This document shows, piece after piece, positions 8,322-16,812 of a stretch of 64,000 nt of DNA (position 1 is its first letter; each line of letters opens with the position of its first letter). The DNA comes from Planococcus plakortidis. Lineage in GTDB: Bacteria; Bacillota; Bacilli; Bacillales_A; Planococcaceae. The stretch is from the NCBI RefSeq assembly GCF_001687605.2, contig NZ_CP016539.2:2944501-3008500 (forward strand). The letters run 5' to 3'. The notes beneath the pieces were generated by a model. That model had not been told where the DNA came from and searched no databases. It saw nothing but the letters and a program-made list of their open reading frames with translations. A program made the translations under genes and the position numbers.

Positions 8322-8510
8322 CTAAAACCAATCATCATCCATCAAGTCATCGAATTTCTGCTTCTCTCTATCCATTTCTTGACTTTTTAATTTGGAGATG
8401 TCATATTTCTGTCCTTCATTTTCCAAAACCGATAAATGGGCAATTACCCATCCATCAAGCAGCTTTTGCCTTAATTCGTTACCGGCTGGGGGTTTAATTT
8501 TATCTCCCAT
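8322..8510 (-). CDS. Small hypothetical protein of the helicase operon
   Basis: A 62-residue charged protein starting at the ATG at 8510, preceded by GGAGGGGG; a longer GTG start at 8534 is possible. Its start overlaps the end of the AddB-like gene by 11 bases, and its stop lies 18 bases before the helicase start, so translation is coupled. It has a central helix with GWVIAHL and a highly charged end (EKQKFDDLMDDDWF). The family is unknown; it could be a small accessory or regulatory subunit. Confidence 0.65.
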   Translation of the reverse strand: MGDKIKPPAGNELRQKLLDGWVIAHLSVLENEGQKYDISKLKSQEMDREKQKFDDLMDDDWF

Positions 8511-11109
8511 CTTTTGGATAGACCCCCTCCGCACAGATGTTCAGATGAGGACAGAACCTGCAGTTATATCCCGGTGATGCTATAGAGCCTTTCTGTTCAC
8601 TTGTATCGTCATTCTCTTTTGACATACCTAGGAGACGCGACGTCCTTACGACAGTCGCATACTGATAGTCTTCTACTTCATAATATTTAATTTTATATCG
8701 ACGATTCTTTTTTTTCATGTTTTGCTTTTTGACGAACTTTTTATACTCACTGCTATATTGCGGGAAAAGAGCTTCGATTGAATTATATGCATTCTCCCAA
8801 TCCCCAAAAACATTGTGAGCTTCCCACAAAAGACCTGAAAAGATATTTCTCTGATGGAAATCTTCTTGGAATGAGCTATAGTCATTTAAGATATAACTGA
8901 AGATGGCTCTTTTTTTACATAGTTTCCATTCTTCCTCCATCATTTCGCTCCAATTGGAAAAATCCATGCTTGGTGCAACAGCTTCAGTCAGGTTTGCTTT
9001 GTGTTTGTCTGCCTTAACGGATGTAGTCTCCCCCTCTAATCCTATCATCTTGAAATAAGCAGCCAACCTTAAACCAGTTTCTTCATTCAAATCTTCGACA
9101 AAACTTATCCTCACATTATCGGCTGAAGAAAACATAGCGTAGAGGAGATATCTATTCATACTTCCTGCAAAGCGCGAATGTACCCTAAAGAGGCCCAATT
9201 CAGGTCGGTGCTTAGTGAGCCTTTCTTCCGTCTTCGAACTTAGTGGCCAAAGTTTATATTTCACGATACTCGGCAGGGATTTATGATCAGCAAAAGCCAA
9301 ATGTATATCACGATTCGACTTGAACGGGATACCATCCCCTAGATATAGTCCTCCTAGCCGGTCAATCTTTTCACTCTCATCATCTTTTTCACTGGGAAGC
9401 CCGGATGTCAGGAAATAACGTAGCCCTTGGCTGATGTCCGATACTCTGAAGGTCAATTCATCTTCAGTAAGTTCATCCATCTGTTTAAGCAGTCCATGAA
9501 TCACTTCTTTTTCCTCTCGTATTATTTCAGCATCAAGCGGCGCTTCAGTATACTTCTTCAACTTCTTGATATACCCGGTGATGTTCAATTCCGATTGGCT
9601 TCCAAACAGGTCTTCGCTCATCTCTTTCACCGCCAAGAAACCTTTCTTGATTATATATAAATCCTCGATTCCCAATTTGAAATATGATAGCTGTTCAAAA
9701 GGTTTGGAATGAAGACGGTGCACCCTTGAATCTGGAATCCCCTCCTGACTCCAGGACAATTTCTCTTCGATGATTTCATCGATTTTAACGATCCATTCTT
9801 CGATGGTCGGCTCGTTTTTTTCTTTCCCTTGAATATATCCGTCTCCAAGAGAGAAATAAGGCAGCAACATTTCCAGTTCTTTCAGATATGATTTCATATT
9901 GATTGTCTGGCCATTTTCCGGATTCTTATAGACAAGGTAGCCACTCGAGAAGAGAGTTTTCATGGATTCAGGGGTCACCGCTTCATAGTAACGGCTCTCC
10001 CCATCTTCCGGATTCTTCTTCTCGTGGATAATGCCATGGAGTGTAAACAGAAACCTGCCTATCGGATATTCCAAAAGGCTATGGTTCTTCTTCACGAGAA
10101 GGTCCGAATAATAGAGTTGTTCACGCGCCTGTCCTCCCCTAGATGTGACCACATGCTCGAATGGCTTATCGGATGCCTCCCTCCTACTCTTTTCCTTTCG
10201 GATGAATTCCGTTAAATCAGTGAAACGGTGGACAGTGACATCTTTTTTTCTCGCTGAGACTTCCTCTCCTTCAAAACCGAGTAGCAAGGAAGCTGCCAAT
10301 GGATGGATTCTATAGCCAGGTTCGTTAAAGGAAGGCTGCCATGTCCACTTACCTTTCTGAAGAAATTCTTCTACAATACGAAAAGTTGCTGGATAATCTT
10401 CATTATATAAGTTTAAAAAAACCAATTCATACTTCTCTTCAAGTATTTTAAAGAGATATTCCTGTATAGGAGTGATGAAATAGAATCCATGTAAAATCAA
10501 TTTTTTCTTCTGTAGGCTTTTCACGACGCTTCTATCGGATTGGAAGGCTTCATCGAAAATGTTATGCTTCTCCAATTCACTCGGTGTACCCATATCTTTG
10601 AATATGTCAACGAGCACTTTCTCGAAAGCCCCCTCCTTCTTCAATAACACCGCTTCCCAATCCCGCAATTCAAACTGATCTTTCACCTTTCCCCATAGCT
10701 TAACCAATAACTCTTCCTCTTCTGTTCCACTTTCAATTGAATCCATCAGCCTTAATTCACATAAAATCCTTAAAGTATAGATTATTTCCTTTCTATTCTT
10801 CTTAAAGGAAAATATCAATTTCCTCTCACTTGTAGAAACTGATTCTCCCCACAGCTCTTCTAAAGCGGAAGAGACTGCCAGGAACTGCTTCATCTGCGCT
10901 CTTGGGGAACTCCACCCCTTTCCGAATATCCCTTCCAATACACTTCCGATAGTGACAATCGGTGCTTTTATCCACCAGCACCCTTCAGATAAAGATTCGA
11001 GTAAAGTGGGAGTGGCCACGATATGCATGACATCAGCATACTCCTTCTGGAAAACGGACTCCTTCCAGGTAAGGTCTCCCGGCACCCTATAGGTCAATAC
11101 CTGCCTCAT
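8500..11109 (-). CDS. AddB-like protein with Fe-S cysteines, nuclease core absent
   Basis: An 869-residue protein. The segment around residues 190-240 (LILHGFYFITPIQEYLFKIL) resembles the inactive helicase core of AddB/RexB. The C-terminus has one cysteine at about 731 in LCKKRAIFSYIL, matching the first Fe-S cysteine of AddB and Cas4, and C850-x2-C853-x5-C859. In AddB the PD-(D/E)XK core lies between these; here the interval is short and I see no D...DYK-type site. It overlaps the AddA-like gene by 4 bases (ATGA). It likely forms a heterodimer with that protein and contacts DNA ends through the Fe-S domain. The assignment rests on these motifs and on gene order. Confidence 0.7.
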   Translation of the reverse strand: MRQVLTYRVPGDLTWKESVFQKEYADVMHIVATPTLLESLSEGCWWIKAPIVTIGSVLEGIFGKGWSSPRAQMKQFLAVSSALEELWGESVSTSERKLIFSFKKNRKEIIYTLRILCELRLMDSIESGTEEEELLVKLWGKVKDQFELRDWEAVLLKKEGAFEKVLVDIFKDMGTPSELEKHNIFDEAFQSDRSVVKSLQKKKLILHGFYFITPIQEYLFKILEEKYELVFLNLYNEDYPATFRIVEEFLQKGKWTWQPSFNEPGYRIHPLAASLLLGFEGEEVSARKKDVTVHRFTDLTEFIRKEKSRREASDKPFEHVVTSRGGQAREQLYYSDLLVKKNHSLLEYPIGRFLFTLHGIIHEKKNPEDGESRYYEAVTPESMKTLFSSGYLVYKNPENGQTINMKSYLKELEMLLPYFSLGDGYIQGKEKNEPTIEEWIVKIDEIIEEKLSWSQEGIPDSRVHRLHSKPFEQLSYFKLGIEDLYIIKKGFLAVKEMSEDLFGSQSELNITGYIKKLKKYTEAPLDAEIIREEKEVIHGLLKQMDELTEDELTFRVSDISQGLRYFLTSGLPSEKDDESEKIDRLGGLYLGDGIPFKSNRDIHLAFADHKSLPSIVKYKLWPLSSKTEERLTKHRPELGLFRVHSRFAGSMNRYLLYAMFSSADNVRISFVEDLNEETGLRLAAYFKMIGLEGETTSVKADKHKANLTEAVAPSMDFSNWSEMMEEEWKLCKKRAIFSYILNDYSSFQEDFHQRNIFSGLLWEAHNVFGDWENAYNSIEALFPQYSSEYKKFVKKQNMKKKNRRYKIKYYEVEDYQYATVVRTSRLLGMSKENDDTSEQKGSIASPGYNCRFCPHLNICAEGVYPKDGR

Positions 11110-14100
11110 CTTCCATCACTCCTTTCAAGCAAATCTGCCCAGCATAGGCTTTTCTTCCTGGTAGCCGGTAAGATGACGGAAAGTTTCTTTTCGGCTCTCG
11201 TCATAGCTACATACAGGAGTCGTGCTTCTTCCCTTACTGTCTCAGTGACCTCCAATTGATCAGCTGACTCGAATTCATCAGTAAGCAATGGTTCGGTAAC
11301 GCCTGGCCAGTTATACTTCAAGGTCACCTTCGGTTCATCGCTCTGTTCCCCATCATGGATTATCACCTTATTCTTCTGGTCATTACTCTTGATGAATGGG
11401 AGACCTGTATATGGAAGTAAAACAGTATGGAATTCCAGCCCCTTTGCTTTGTGTACGGTCATGACACGGATGATGTCCTTATCCAAGTTTTCCATAATAT
11501 CAGCTTCATCGGTGTTCCGGTTAGTCGCCACTTGTATCTTCAACCATTCATATAGAAGCTGTATATCATCAGCAGCCTGCCCTAGTGTCTTATGAGCCTC
11601 CGAAAGGAGTTTCGAAAGGTTTTTCCTATATCTTATGATTTCATGGCTCTGTTCAACCCCCTTGAGATTCCCTTCAATCTCTACCTTCATCAATATGCCG
11701 TATAGGACTTTCATCGCCGGTTCGAAACGCAACTCCCGCTGAGCATCGAAAACCCAATCCGCAGCTACAGCACGGAAAAACTGTTGGATCGCTTCGAGCA
11801 ACTTTTCCTTATCGCCCTCCAGAGATACAAGCTGGGTCAAGTCGAAGTCTCCCGCAATAAAGGGAGTCTGAAGCAAAGCGAAATACCCTTCCGGATTATC
11901 CTCTAGCCTTAAAGCATTAATTAGAATCAATACATCTTTAGCACTTTTTGAAGCGAATAAATTACCATCAACTGACAGTTCATAAGCGATTGACTCGCCC
12001 GACCCTTCTTTCAATCTCATTTTTTCCAGAACTCTCCCGATTTCCTTGACCTGCCAATTTTCTCTGACCAGAATCGCCAAAGATCGGTTATCTCCTCTTT
12101 CTCTGAGTTCATGCCCTTCCCACAAATCTCGATACAGGCTTTCGATATGTTCTTCAAGGAATGCATTTAGCTTCCGATGCTTCACTCGATGTATAGGGGC
12201 CGTTTTTGAGGACGCCTTCTTTTTATAAGGAGTCAGCCTTCCTATGTTCCGGCCTTTCGAATCGACTTCCTGTGGAAGATATCGCTCCTCTCCGTTACGC
12301 CATGAATCGAAAATATCTTCCATCCAATCCAAGAGATGACCATCGGTTCTATAATTTGTATTCAGTGCAAATGAAGATGTATCTATATTAGCTTTGCCCA
12401 ATTTATCCTCGAGCACCCGAAATGCAGTCGAATTGGCCCCTCTGAATCTGTAAATGGACTGTTTGATGTCACCTACAGCAAATAACCGGGCACCCAGCTT
12501 CTCAACAATCGTAGAGACCAAGTCGATTTGTGCATCATCCGTATCTTGGAATTCATCGACGAAAAGGTATTTGATAGGGTGGTTCAACCTACCCGGCTCA
12601 AGGTTATCCCGCAGTTCGCCGACTTTCCTCTTCAAGTCTGCCAGCGTGGCTTCGTTCGACTCCAGTTTCTTTGTCTCCATTCTCTTGTAAGTATCGGGTA
12701 TCACCGATTTTGCCGTGCGGACAAGTGTGTCCAATCGTAAATTATTCTGTGATACGTCCCATTGCAAGTAAGGCTTCCCTAAGGAGTGGCCTTTCTTCTC
12801 TATTTCTTCGTAAATCTGTGCGAGGAATTTGAAGAGATCGTAATCTTTCAACTCCAGGAGATGGTTGTAATCCTTCTCGTTACATCCATTTAGAAATCTT
12901 GAAAATTCTTCCCGGAAAATCTCCTCTCTCTTGTATATATAAGAGGTCACTTTCACATCTTGTCCCCAACCATCTATAGACCCGACGCTTTGGAATAGAT
13001 ACCTAGAGAAGGCATCGATAGTCATTATCCTCATCTCCATTGCCCGCTCAAGCCAAGTGAGGTATTTATCGTCCTTAGTGCTGCGAAAACGTATCTCCAG
13101 CGCTTCCATTATTTTCTTCCTCATATTGTCAGCAGCTTCCCTTGTAAAGGTAATCATCACTATATCTTCCGGATTGATTGAATCATCCGTATTCAGAAGA
13201 AACATGATTCGCGATACCATTGTAGTCGTCTTTCCACTTCCTGCTCCAGCATTCACTATCAAATGATTATTTAGAGGAGCGTGCTCTATGATATATTGTT
13301 GATGATTGAAAGTGCTAGTCATCCCAAGATGCTCGAGTCGGTTATAAGTTCCTGTCTCGAAAACTCCGTCAATTATAATCACTTGCTCCGGTATCACTGC
13401 AAGAACGTGCATGTTCAGCGAAGGATGCTCGATTCCCAGTTCTTCTTCACATAGAAGATGGACAGTTATCCCTTTCGCAAGAAGAGAGACAATATCATAC
13501 CTGCTTTTGAACATCTCAAGCTCACCTGCAAAGAGCAGTGAATGTCTGATGTCCCACTCCGCCGAGTCACCAGCTGGATTATGCACAGGTATGTCCGGCA
13601 CAACATATTTCGGAGGGTCTATCGGAGCGGAATATTTATAGGGATTCTCCGATATCATCACTTGTGCGATATGTCGAGCAGCTTCATGGCTATATAATTC
13701 TATGCTTCTACCGCTTTTTAATTCGATTCTTTGTGTGGAGACGTAATCATTATATAGTGGAAAATAATAGTCCTCGAAACCCGACTGGATTGTTTTCATC
13801 CGGTTTGCATTCTTCAACTTTTCATCTATATCCAATTTCCCGCCAGCGAACAGCTGGATTCCCATCGTTGTTCCGTGATTCCGTACGATGATGTCCATCT
13901 TTCCGTATAAATCCAACTCTTCGTCTAGGATGACGTCTTCAAACAACCCCGATTCTTTCAACACCAAGAAAAAATGAAGATCTCTGACTAACCCTAGATA
14001 ACCTTTGAATGCGGCGTATCTGAGAAACTCCCTTTTCGCTAAAGAACTATTGCGCTTGTCTAAGGAATAATCAGCATAGTAATCCATGAATTCGCTTACA

Positions 14101-14303
14101 GAAGGCAGCCTTTCAAGTTCAGTAATTTGCCTATGCAATCTTGTCACCAGAATTGGTACACCATTTGTAGCGAAATCATGTTTTTCAATTGATAGTATCT
14201 TCAATTCCTCAGGATTTTCGATATAGGTCTCCGCCAACACCTTTTCGATGTTGCTCGAAGAACCTAAATTTTTTTCGTAACTTTTCATATTTACCATAAT
14301 CAA
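11106..14303 (-). CDS. AddA-like UvrD-family helicase with novel N-terminal extension
   Basis: A 1,065-residue protein. Residues 1 to about 335 form an extension; within it DLYGKMDIIV...GIQLF (about 131-152) looks like a PD-(D/E)XK-type core in which the E-x-K position reads Q-L-F. The helicase follows: Walker A NAGAGSGKTTT (351-361), MITFTREAA, MTIDAFSRYL, Walker B FVDEFQDTDD (about 581-590), GDIKQSIYRFRGA, MTVHKAKGLEFHTVLLPY and LLYVAMTRAEKKL at the end. Unlike AddA (about 1,230 residues) there is no C-terminal nuclease. It is the first gene of the operon. The start could be any of three closely spaced methionines. Confidence 0.85.
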   Translation of the reverse strand: MIMVNMKSYEKNLGSSSNIEKVLAETYIENPEELKILSIEKHDFATNGVPILVTRLHRQITELERLPSVSEFMDYYADYSLDKRNSSLAKREFLRYAAFKGYLGLVRDLHFFLVLKESGLFEDVILDEELDLYGKMDIIVRNHGTTMGIQLFAGGKLDIDEKLKNANRMKTIQSGFEDYYFPLYNDYVSTQRIELKSGRSIELYSHEAARHIAQVMISENPYKYSAPIDPPKYVVPDIPVHNPAGDSAEWDIRHSLLFAGELEMFKSRYDIVSLLAKGITVHLLCEEELGIEHPSLNMHVLAVIPEQVIIIDGVFETGTYNRLEHLGMTSTFNHQQYIIEHAPLNNHLIVNAGAGSGKTTTMVSRIMFLLNTDDSINPEDIVMITFTREAADNMRKKIMEALEIRFRSTKDDKYLTWLERAMEMRIMTIDAFSRYLFQSVGSIDGWGQDVKVTSYIYKREEIFREEFSRFLNGCNEKDYNHLLELKDYDLFKFLAQIYEEIEKKGHSLGKPYLQWDVSQNNLRLDTLVRTAKSVIPDTYKRMETKKLESNEATLADLKRKVGELRDNLEPGRLNHPIKYLFVDEFQDTDDAQIDLVSTIVEKLGARLFAVGDIKQSIYRFRGANSTAFRVLEDKLGKANIDTSSFALNTNYRTDGHLLDWMEDIFDSWRNGEERYLPQEVDSKGRNIGRLTPYKKKASSKTAPIHRVKHRKLNAFLEEHIESLYRDLWEGHELRERGDNRSLAILVRENWQVKEIGRVLEKMRLKEGSGESIAYELSVDGNLFASKSAKDVLILINALRLEDNPEGYFALLQTPFIAGDFDLTQLVSLEGDKEKLLEAIQQFFRAVAADWVFDAQRELRFEPAMKVLYGILMKVEIEGNLKGVEQSHEIIRYRKNLSKLLSEAHKTLGQAADDIQLLYEWLKIQVATNRNTDEADIMENLDKDIIRVMTVHKAKGLEFHTVLLPYTGLPFIKSNDQKNKVIIHDGEQSDEPKVTLKYNWPGVTEPLLTDEFESADQLEVTETVREEARLLYVAMTRAEKKLSVILPATRKKSLCWADLLERSDGR

Positions 14304-14398
14304 AGTCTCCTTTTATTCTTTAGTCTGTTCGTCTATGAGACCTTGTTGAACATTAATTCCTATATACTGTAATAAACTAGTATAATATTTCCACTTAC

Positions 14399-14420
14399 AC
14401 TATACTACACAAGGTATAGT
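14399..14420. promoter_or_regulatory. Operator-like inverted repeat upstream of the helicase operon
   Basis: ACTATAC and GTATAGT form perfect 7-base arms separated by 8 bases, about 100 bases before the first gene of the minus-strand operon. The surrounding sequence is AT-rich with several TATA-like hexamers, so the promoter probably lies here, but I cannot fix a single -35/-10 pair. Confidence 0.4.
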
Positions 14421-14499
14421 TATGTTAACCTACGAAGTAATTATGCTATGTTTTTGATAAACGCATATTTAAACAATCTTATGATTTTTGTTCATAATT

Positions 14500-14547
14500 T
14501 GAAATGACAAAAAGGCTCTCCTAATGGAAAGCCTTTTCGTCATTTCA
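14500..14547 (-). terminator. Long hairpin after the 14,602 gene
   Basis: Seventeen paired bases with one mismatch (TGAAATGAC-AAAAGGCT and its complement) around a 12-base loop, about 55 bases downstream of the minus-strand gene that ends at 14602. It separates that gene from the helicase operon. Confidence 0.65.
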
Positions 14548-14601
14548 ATTATTGATTCTTTTATATTTCTAATTACTTCATACTTTAGCTGTTAGTTGTT
14601 T

Positions 14602-14877
14602 TTATAGATGACGCTTTAATATCTCTAAAGCTATTTTGTAATCGCTTTCTGCTTTAGCATATTCTTCTTCAAACGAATTTCTTAGCAGTATTCCTTTTCG
14701 ATCTCCCCTTATTCCGTAATGATGAAGAATCTGCATAGCAACGAAGCCACCCCCACGAGCTGGTGCATCCATATTCAGTATCTCTTCCTGAATAGACCTG
14801 TGACTCTTAGCCTCGATCAAATAAGATTTTAACACTTGAAAAATCTTCTCCTCAGATAAATTCCCGATATTCCCCAT
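14602..14877 (-). CDS. Hypothetical small protein
   Basis: A 91-residue soluble protein with a good ribosome binding site (AAAGGGGATAAGT before ATG). It contains DAPARGGGFVAMQILHHYGI flanked by two predicted helices. I have an impression of similar segments in proteins of restriction or other accessory regions, but cannot name the family. It sits between the helicase operon and the IS element on the minus strand and has its own terminator, so it is probably a separate unit. Confidence 0.6.
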   Translation of the reverse strand: MGNIGNLSEEKIFQVLKSYLIEAKSHRSIQEEILNMDAPARGGGFVAMQILHHYGIRGDRKGILLRNSFEEEYAKAESDYKIALEILKRHL

Positions 14878-15112
14878 ACTTATCCCCTTTCATTTTACTC
14901 CGGACCAACGGATTTCTCGATGACTGATGATGAAAATCCAACTTTTGCGGCAATGGAGTATGGCGCAATTCACACCTTTAATATAACAATGAAATCTATA
15001 AATGAGAATGTATTATATTTACCGTAGAAATAGCCCTTGGAAAAAACGTTTAAATAGATTCAACCACTTATCATCTGAAATTTTTAAAAAATATGAATAC
15101 TACAAATTGTTG

Positions 15113-15131
15113 CAGTAAACATAGTTTACTG
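15113..15131 (+). repeat. Left-end hairpin of the IS element
   Basis: Perfect 8-base arms CAGTAAAC / GTTTACTG with an ATA loop, 13 bases before the tnpA start codon. IS200/IS605 left ends carry such a subterminal hairpin, which TnpA binds as single-stranded DNA. Confidence 0.6.
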
Positions 15132-15144
15132 ATACATTATTAAT

Positions 15145-15546
15145 ATGTTTAACACTTACAGACAAATCCAGACAACCTTCTCCCAAATTAATTATCATTT
15201 TGCCTTTTGTCCCCGATACAGAAAAAAGATTTTTCTTCAGGAAAATGTAGAGAAACGATTCGAGTTTCTAACGAATGAAATATGTAGAGAATTGGATATC
15301 GATGTCGTTACCTTAGAATGCAATCAAGATTACACCTATATGGTTCTGAATGCTCCGCCCACCTTAAGTCCCGCCGAAATAATGGCAAAGATTAAAGGAA
15401 AAACATCAAGAATATTGAGAGAGGAGTTTTCACATCTCAACCATCTCCCCAGTCTTTGGACACGTTCCTATTTTGTTTCCACCTCAGAAAGCGTATCGAG
15501 TGAAATGATTAAACGTTACGTTGAACTCCAAAAAACCAGGGGGTGA
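15145..15546 (+). CDS. tnpA: TnpA-type Y1 transposase lacking the HUH histidines
   Basis: A 133-residue IS200/IS605 transposase by HFAFCPRYRKKIF, APPTLSPAEIM, LWTRSYFVST and IKRYVELQ, which contains the likely catalytic tyrosine Y125. The metal-binding HUH motif, normally D-H-V-H-L in this position, reads D-Y-T-Y-M here: both histidines are tyrosines (Y63 and Y65), each a single C-to-T change in its codon. Metal-dependent strand cleavage should fail, so the element is probably not self-mobile. The tnpB start overlaps the end of this gene. Confidence 0.85.
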   Translation: MFNTYRQIQTTFSQINYHFAFCPRYRKKIFLQENVEKRFEFLTNEICRELDIDVVTLECNQDYTYMVLNAPPTLSPAEIMAKIKGKTSRILREEFSHLNHLPSLWTRSYFVSTSESVSSEMIKRYVELQKTRG

Positions 15547-15551
15547 AACCC

Positions 15552-16631
15552 ATGAGTCAGATTATTACGGTTAAGGTGAAATTGCTTCCAACTAAGGAAC
15601 AGCAACGTATCCTCAGTCAAATGAGCCGAGATTATATCTCTGTCATCAACCAGCTGGTTAATGAAATGGTGGTCGAGAGAAGAAAAACAAAAAAAACTTC
15701 AAAACACGTGATATCGAACCTTCCAAGTACCGTTAAAAGTCAAGCCATTCAAGATGCAAAAAGTATCTTCGTCATGAAGGTTATGAAAAGTAAATATTCG
15801 ATTATTCCTTTTCTCAAAAAGCCCCTCTGCGTATGGAATAATCAAAATTATTCTTTCGATTTCACCCACATTTATTTGCCATTGATGATTGATGGAAAAG
15901 CAAAAAAAGTACCTGTCCGCGCGTTACTAGTCGACAAAAACAACCGGAACTTCGAGTTGTTGAACCACAAATTAGGCACACTCCGGATCAATCAAAAGTC
16001 AGGAAAATGGATTGCTCAAATCGCTGTCACTATTCAAACGATGGAAAAGACCGGAACTAAAATTATGGGGATTGATTTAGGCTTGAAAATCCCCGCTGTC
16101 GCTATTACCGACGACAACAATGTTCGTTTTTTTGGTAATGGAAGAATGAACAAATTTGTCAAACGAAAATTCCAAACTAAACGAAAAAAACTTAGCCAGA
16201 AGAAAAAGCTAAATGCTGTTCGCTATCTTCGGGATAAAGAACAACGCTGGATGAAAGATCAAGACCATAAGGTTAGTCGTGCTATTGTAAATTTTGCAAA
16301 GCAACAGAAAGTTTCTGTCATCCGCTTAGAAAAACTAGCGAATATTCGACAGACGGCAAGAACAAGCCGTAAAAACGCAAAGAATCTGCACACTTGGTCC
16401 TTCTATCGGCTTTCTCAATTCATCGAATACAAAGCAAATTTAGAAGGCATTAAAGTAGAATATGTGAACCCTGCTCATACGAGTCAACTTTGCCCAGCTT
16501 GTGCTGAAAAGAACAAAGCAAAAGGCCGGAGGTATCTATGCAAGTGTGGATTCGAAAAACATAGAGATCTTGTAGGTGCGATGAACATTAGATACGCACC
16601 TGTGGTTGATGGTAAAAGTCAATCAGCCTAA
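15552..16631 (+). CDS. tnpB: TnpB RNA-guided nuclease
   Basis: A 359-residue TnpB from the ATG at 15552 (AGGGGGTGAAACCC before it). The N-terminal helical and WED/REC-like part precedes a split RuvC domain: D175 in GIDLGLKIPAVAI, E260 in VIRLEKL, a zinc ribbon with C314, C317, C330 and C332, and D339 in HRDLVGAMNI. All three catalytic acids are kept. TnpB cuts DNA guided by an RNA made from the element right end, and favours retention of the element. It overlaps or abuts tnpA, suggesting coupled translation. Confidence 0.9.
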   Translation: MSQIITVKVKLLPTKEQQRILSQMSRDYISVINQLVNEMVVERRKTKKTSKHVISNLPSTVKSQAIQDAKSIFVMKVMKSKYSIIPFLKKPLCVWNNQNYSFDFTHIYLPLMIDGKAKKVPVRALLVDKNNRNFELLNHKLGTLRINQKSGKWIAQIAVTIQTMEKTGTKIMGIDLGLKIPAVAITDDNNVRFFGNGRMNKFVKRKFQTKRKKLSQKKKLNAVRYLRDKEQRWMKDQDHKVSRAIVNFAKQQKVSVIRLEKLANIRQTARTSRKNAKNLHTWSFYRLSQFIEYKANLEGIKVEYVNPAHTSQLCPACAEKNKAKGRRYLCKCGFEKHRDLVGAMNIRYAPVVDGKSQSA

Positions 16632-16800
16632 GATGCTATATGCACTGTCTTAGGAGGGGCAATGAGCTGCCCTTATCTTGAAGGCTGTTCAAAACAGAAA
16701 TGGACTGAGAACGGTTAGTCATTCAAGAATCCTTCGTATATAATCACAAGTTGAAGTCATGACTTGTAATTTGAACGGTGGAATCTCAAGAAGATATTCA
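16560..16800 (+). ncRNA. Predicted omega (guide) RNA of TnpB
   Basis: In this family the guide RNA spans the tnpB 3' end and the right end of the element. Here the stretch folds locally (GGGGCA/TGCCC near 16657-16676, and the 16746-16767 hairpin). The guide itself would be the first 16 or so bases of host DNA after the right end at about 16,802. This is inferred by analogy; no transcript is shown. Confidence 0.45.
16746..16767 (+). repeat. Right-end hairpin of the IS element
   Basis: ACAAGT / ACTTGT arms, with an alternative inner perfect palindrome AAGTCATGACTT, close to the inferred right end. It fits the right-end hairpin bound by TnpA and also lies within the predicted guide RNA. Confidence 0.5.
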
Positions 16801-16812
16801 ACTCGACCATGT

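Larger units (their letters stand above)
15058..16802 (+). mobile_element. IS200/IS605-family insertion sequence (tnpA + tnpB)
   Basis: Two overlapping genes for a Y1 transposase and a TnpB nuclease lie between subterminal hairpins. The left hairpin CAGTAAAC-ATA-GTTTACTG is at 15113-15131 and the right one is at 16746-16767. ATTCAAC occurs at both 15058-15064 and 16796-16802; the right copy resembles the TCAA-type right cleavage site of this family. The exact ends are inferred. These elements transpose as single-stranded DNA and make no target duplication. Confidence 0.65.
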
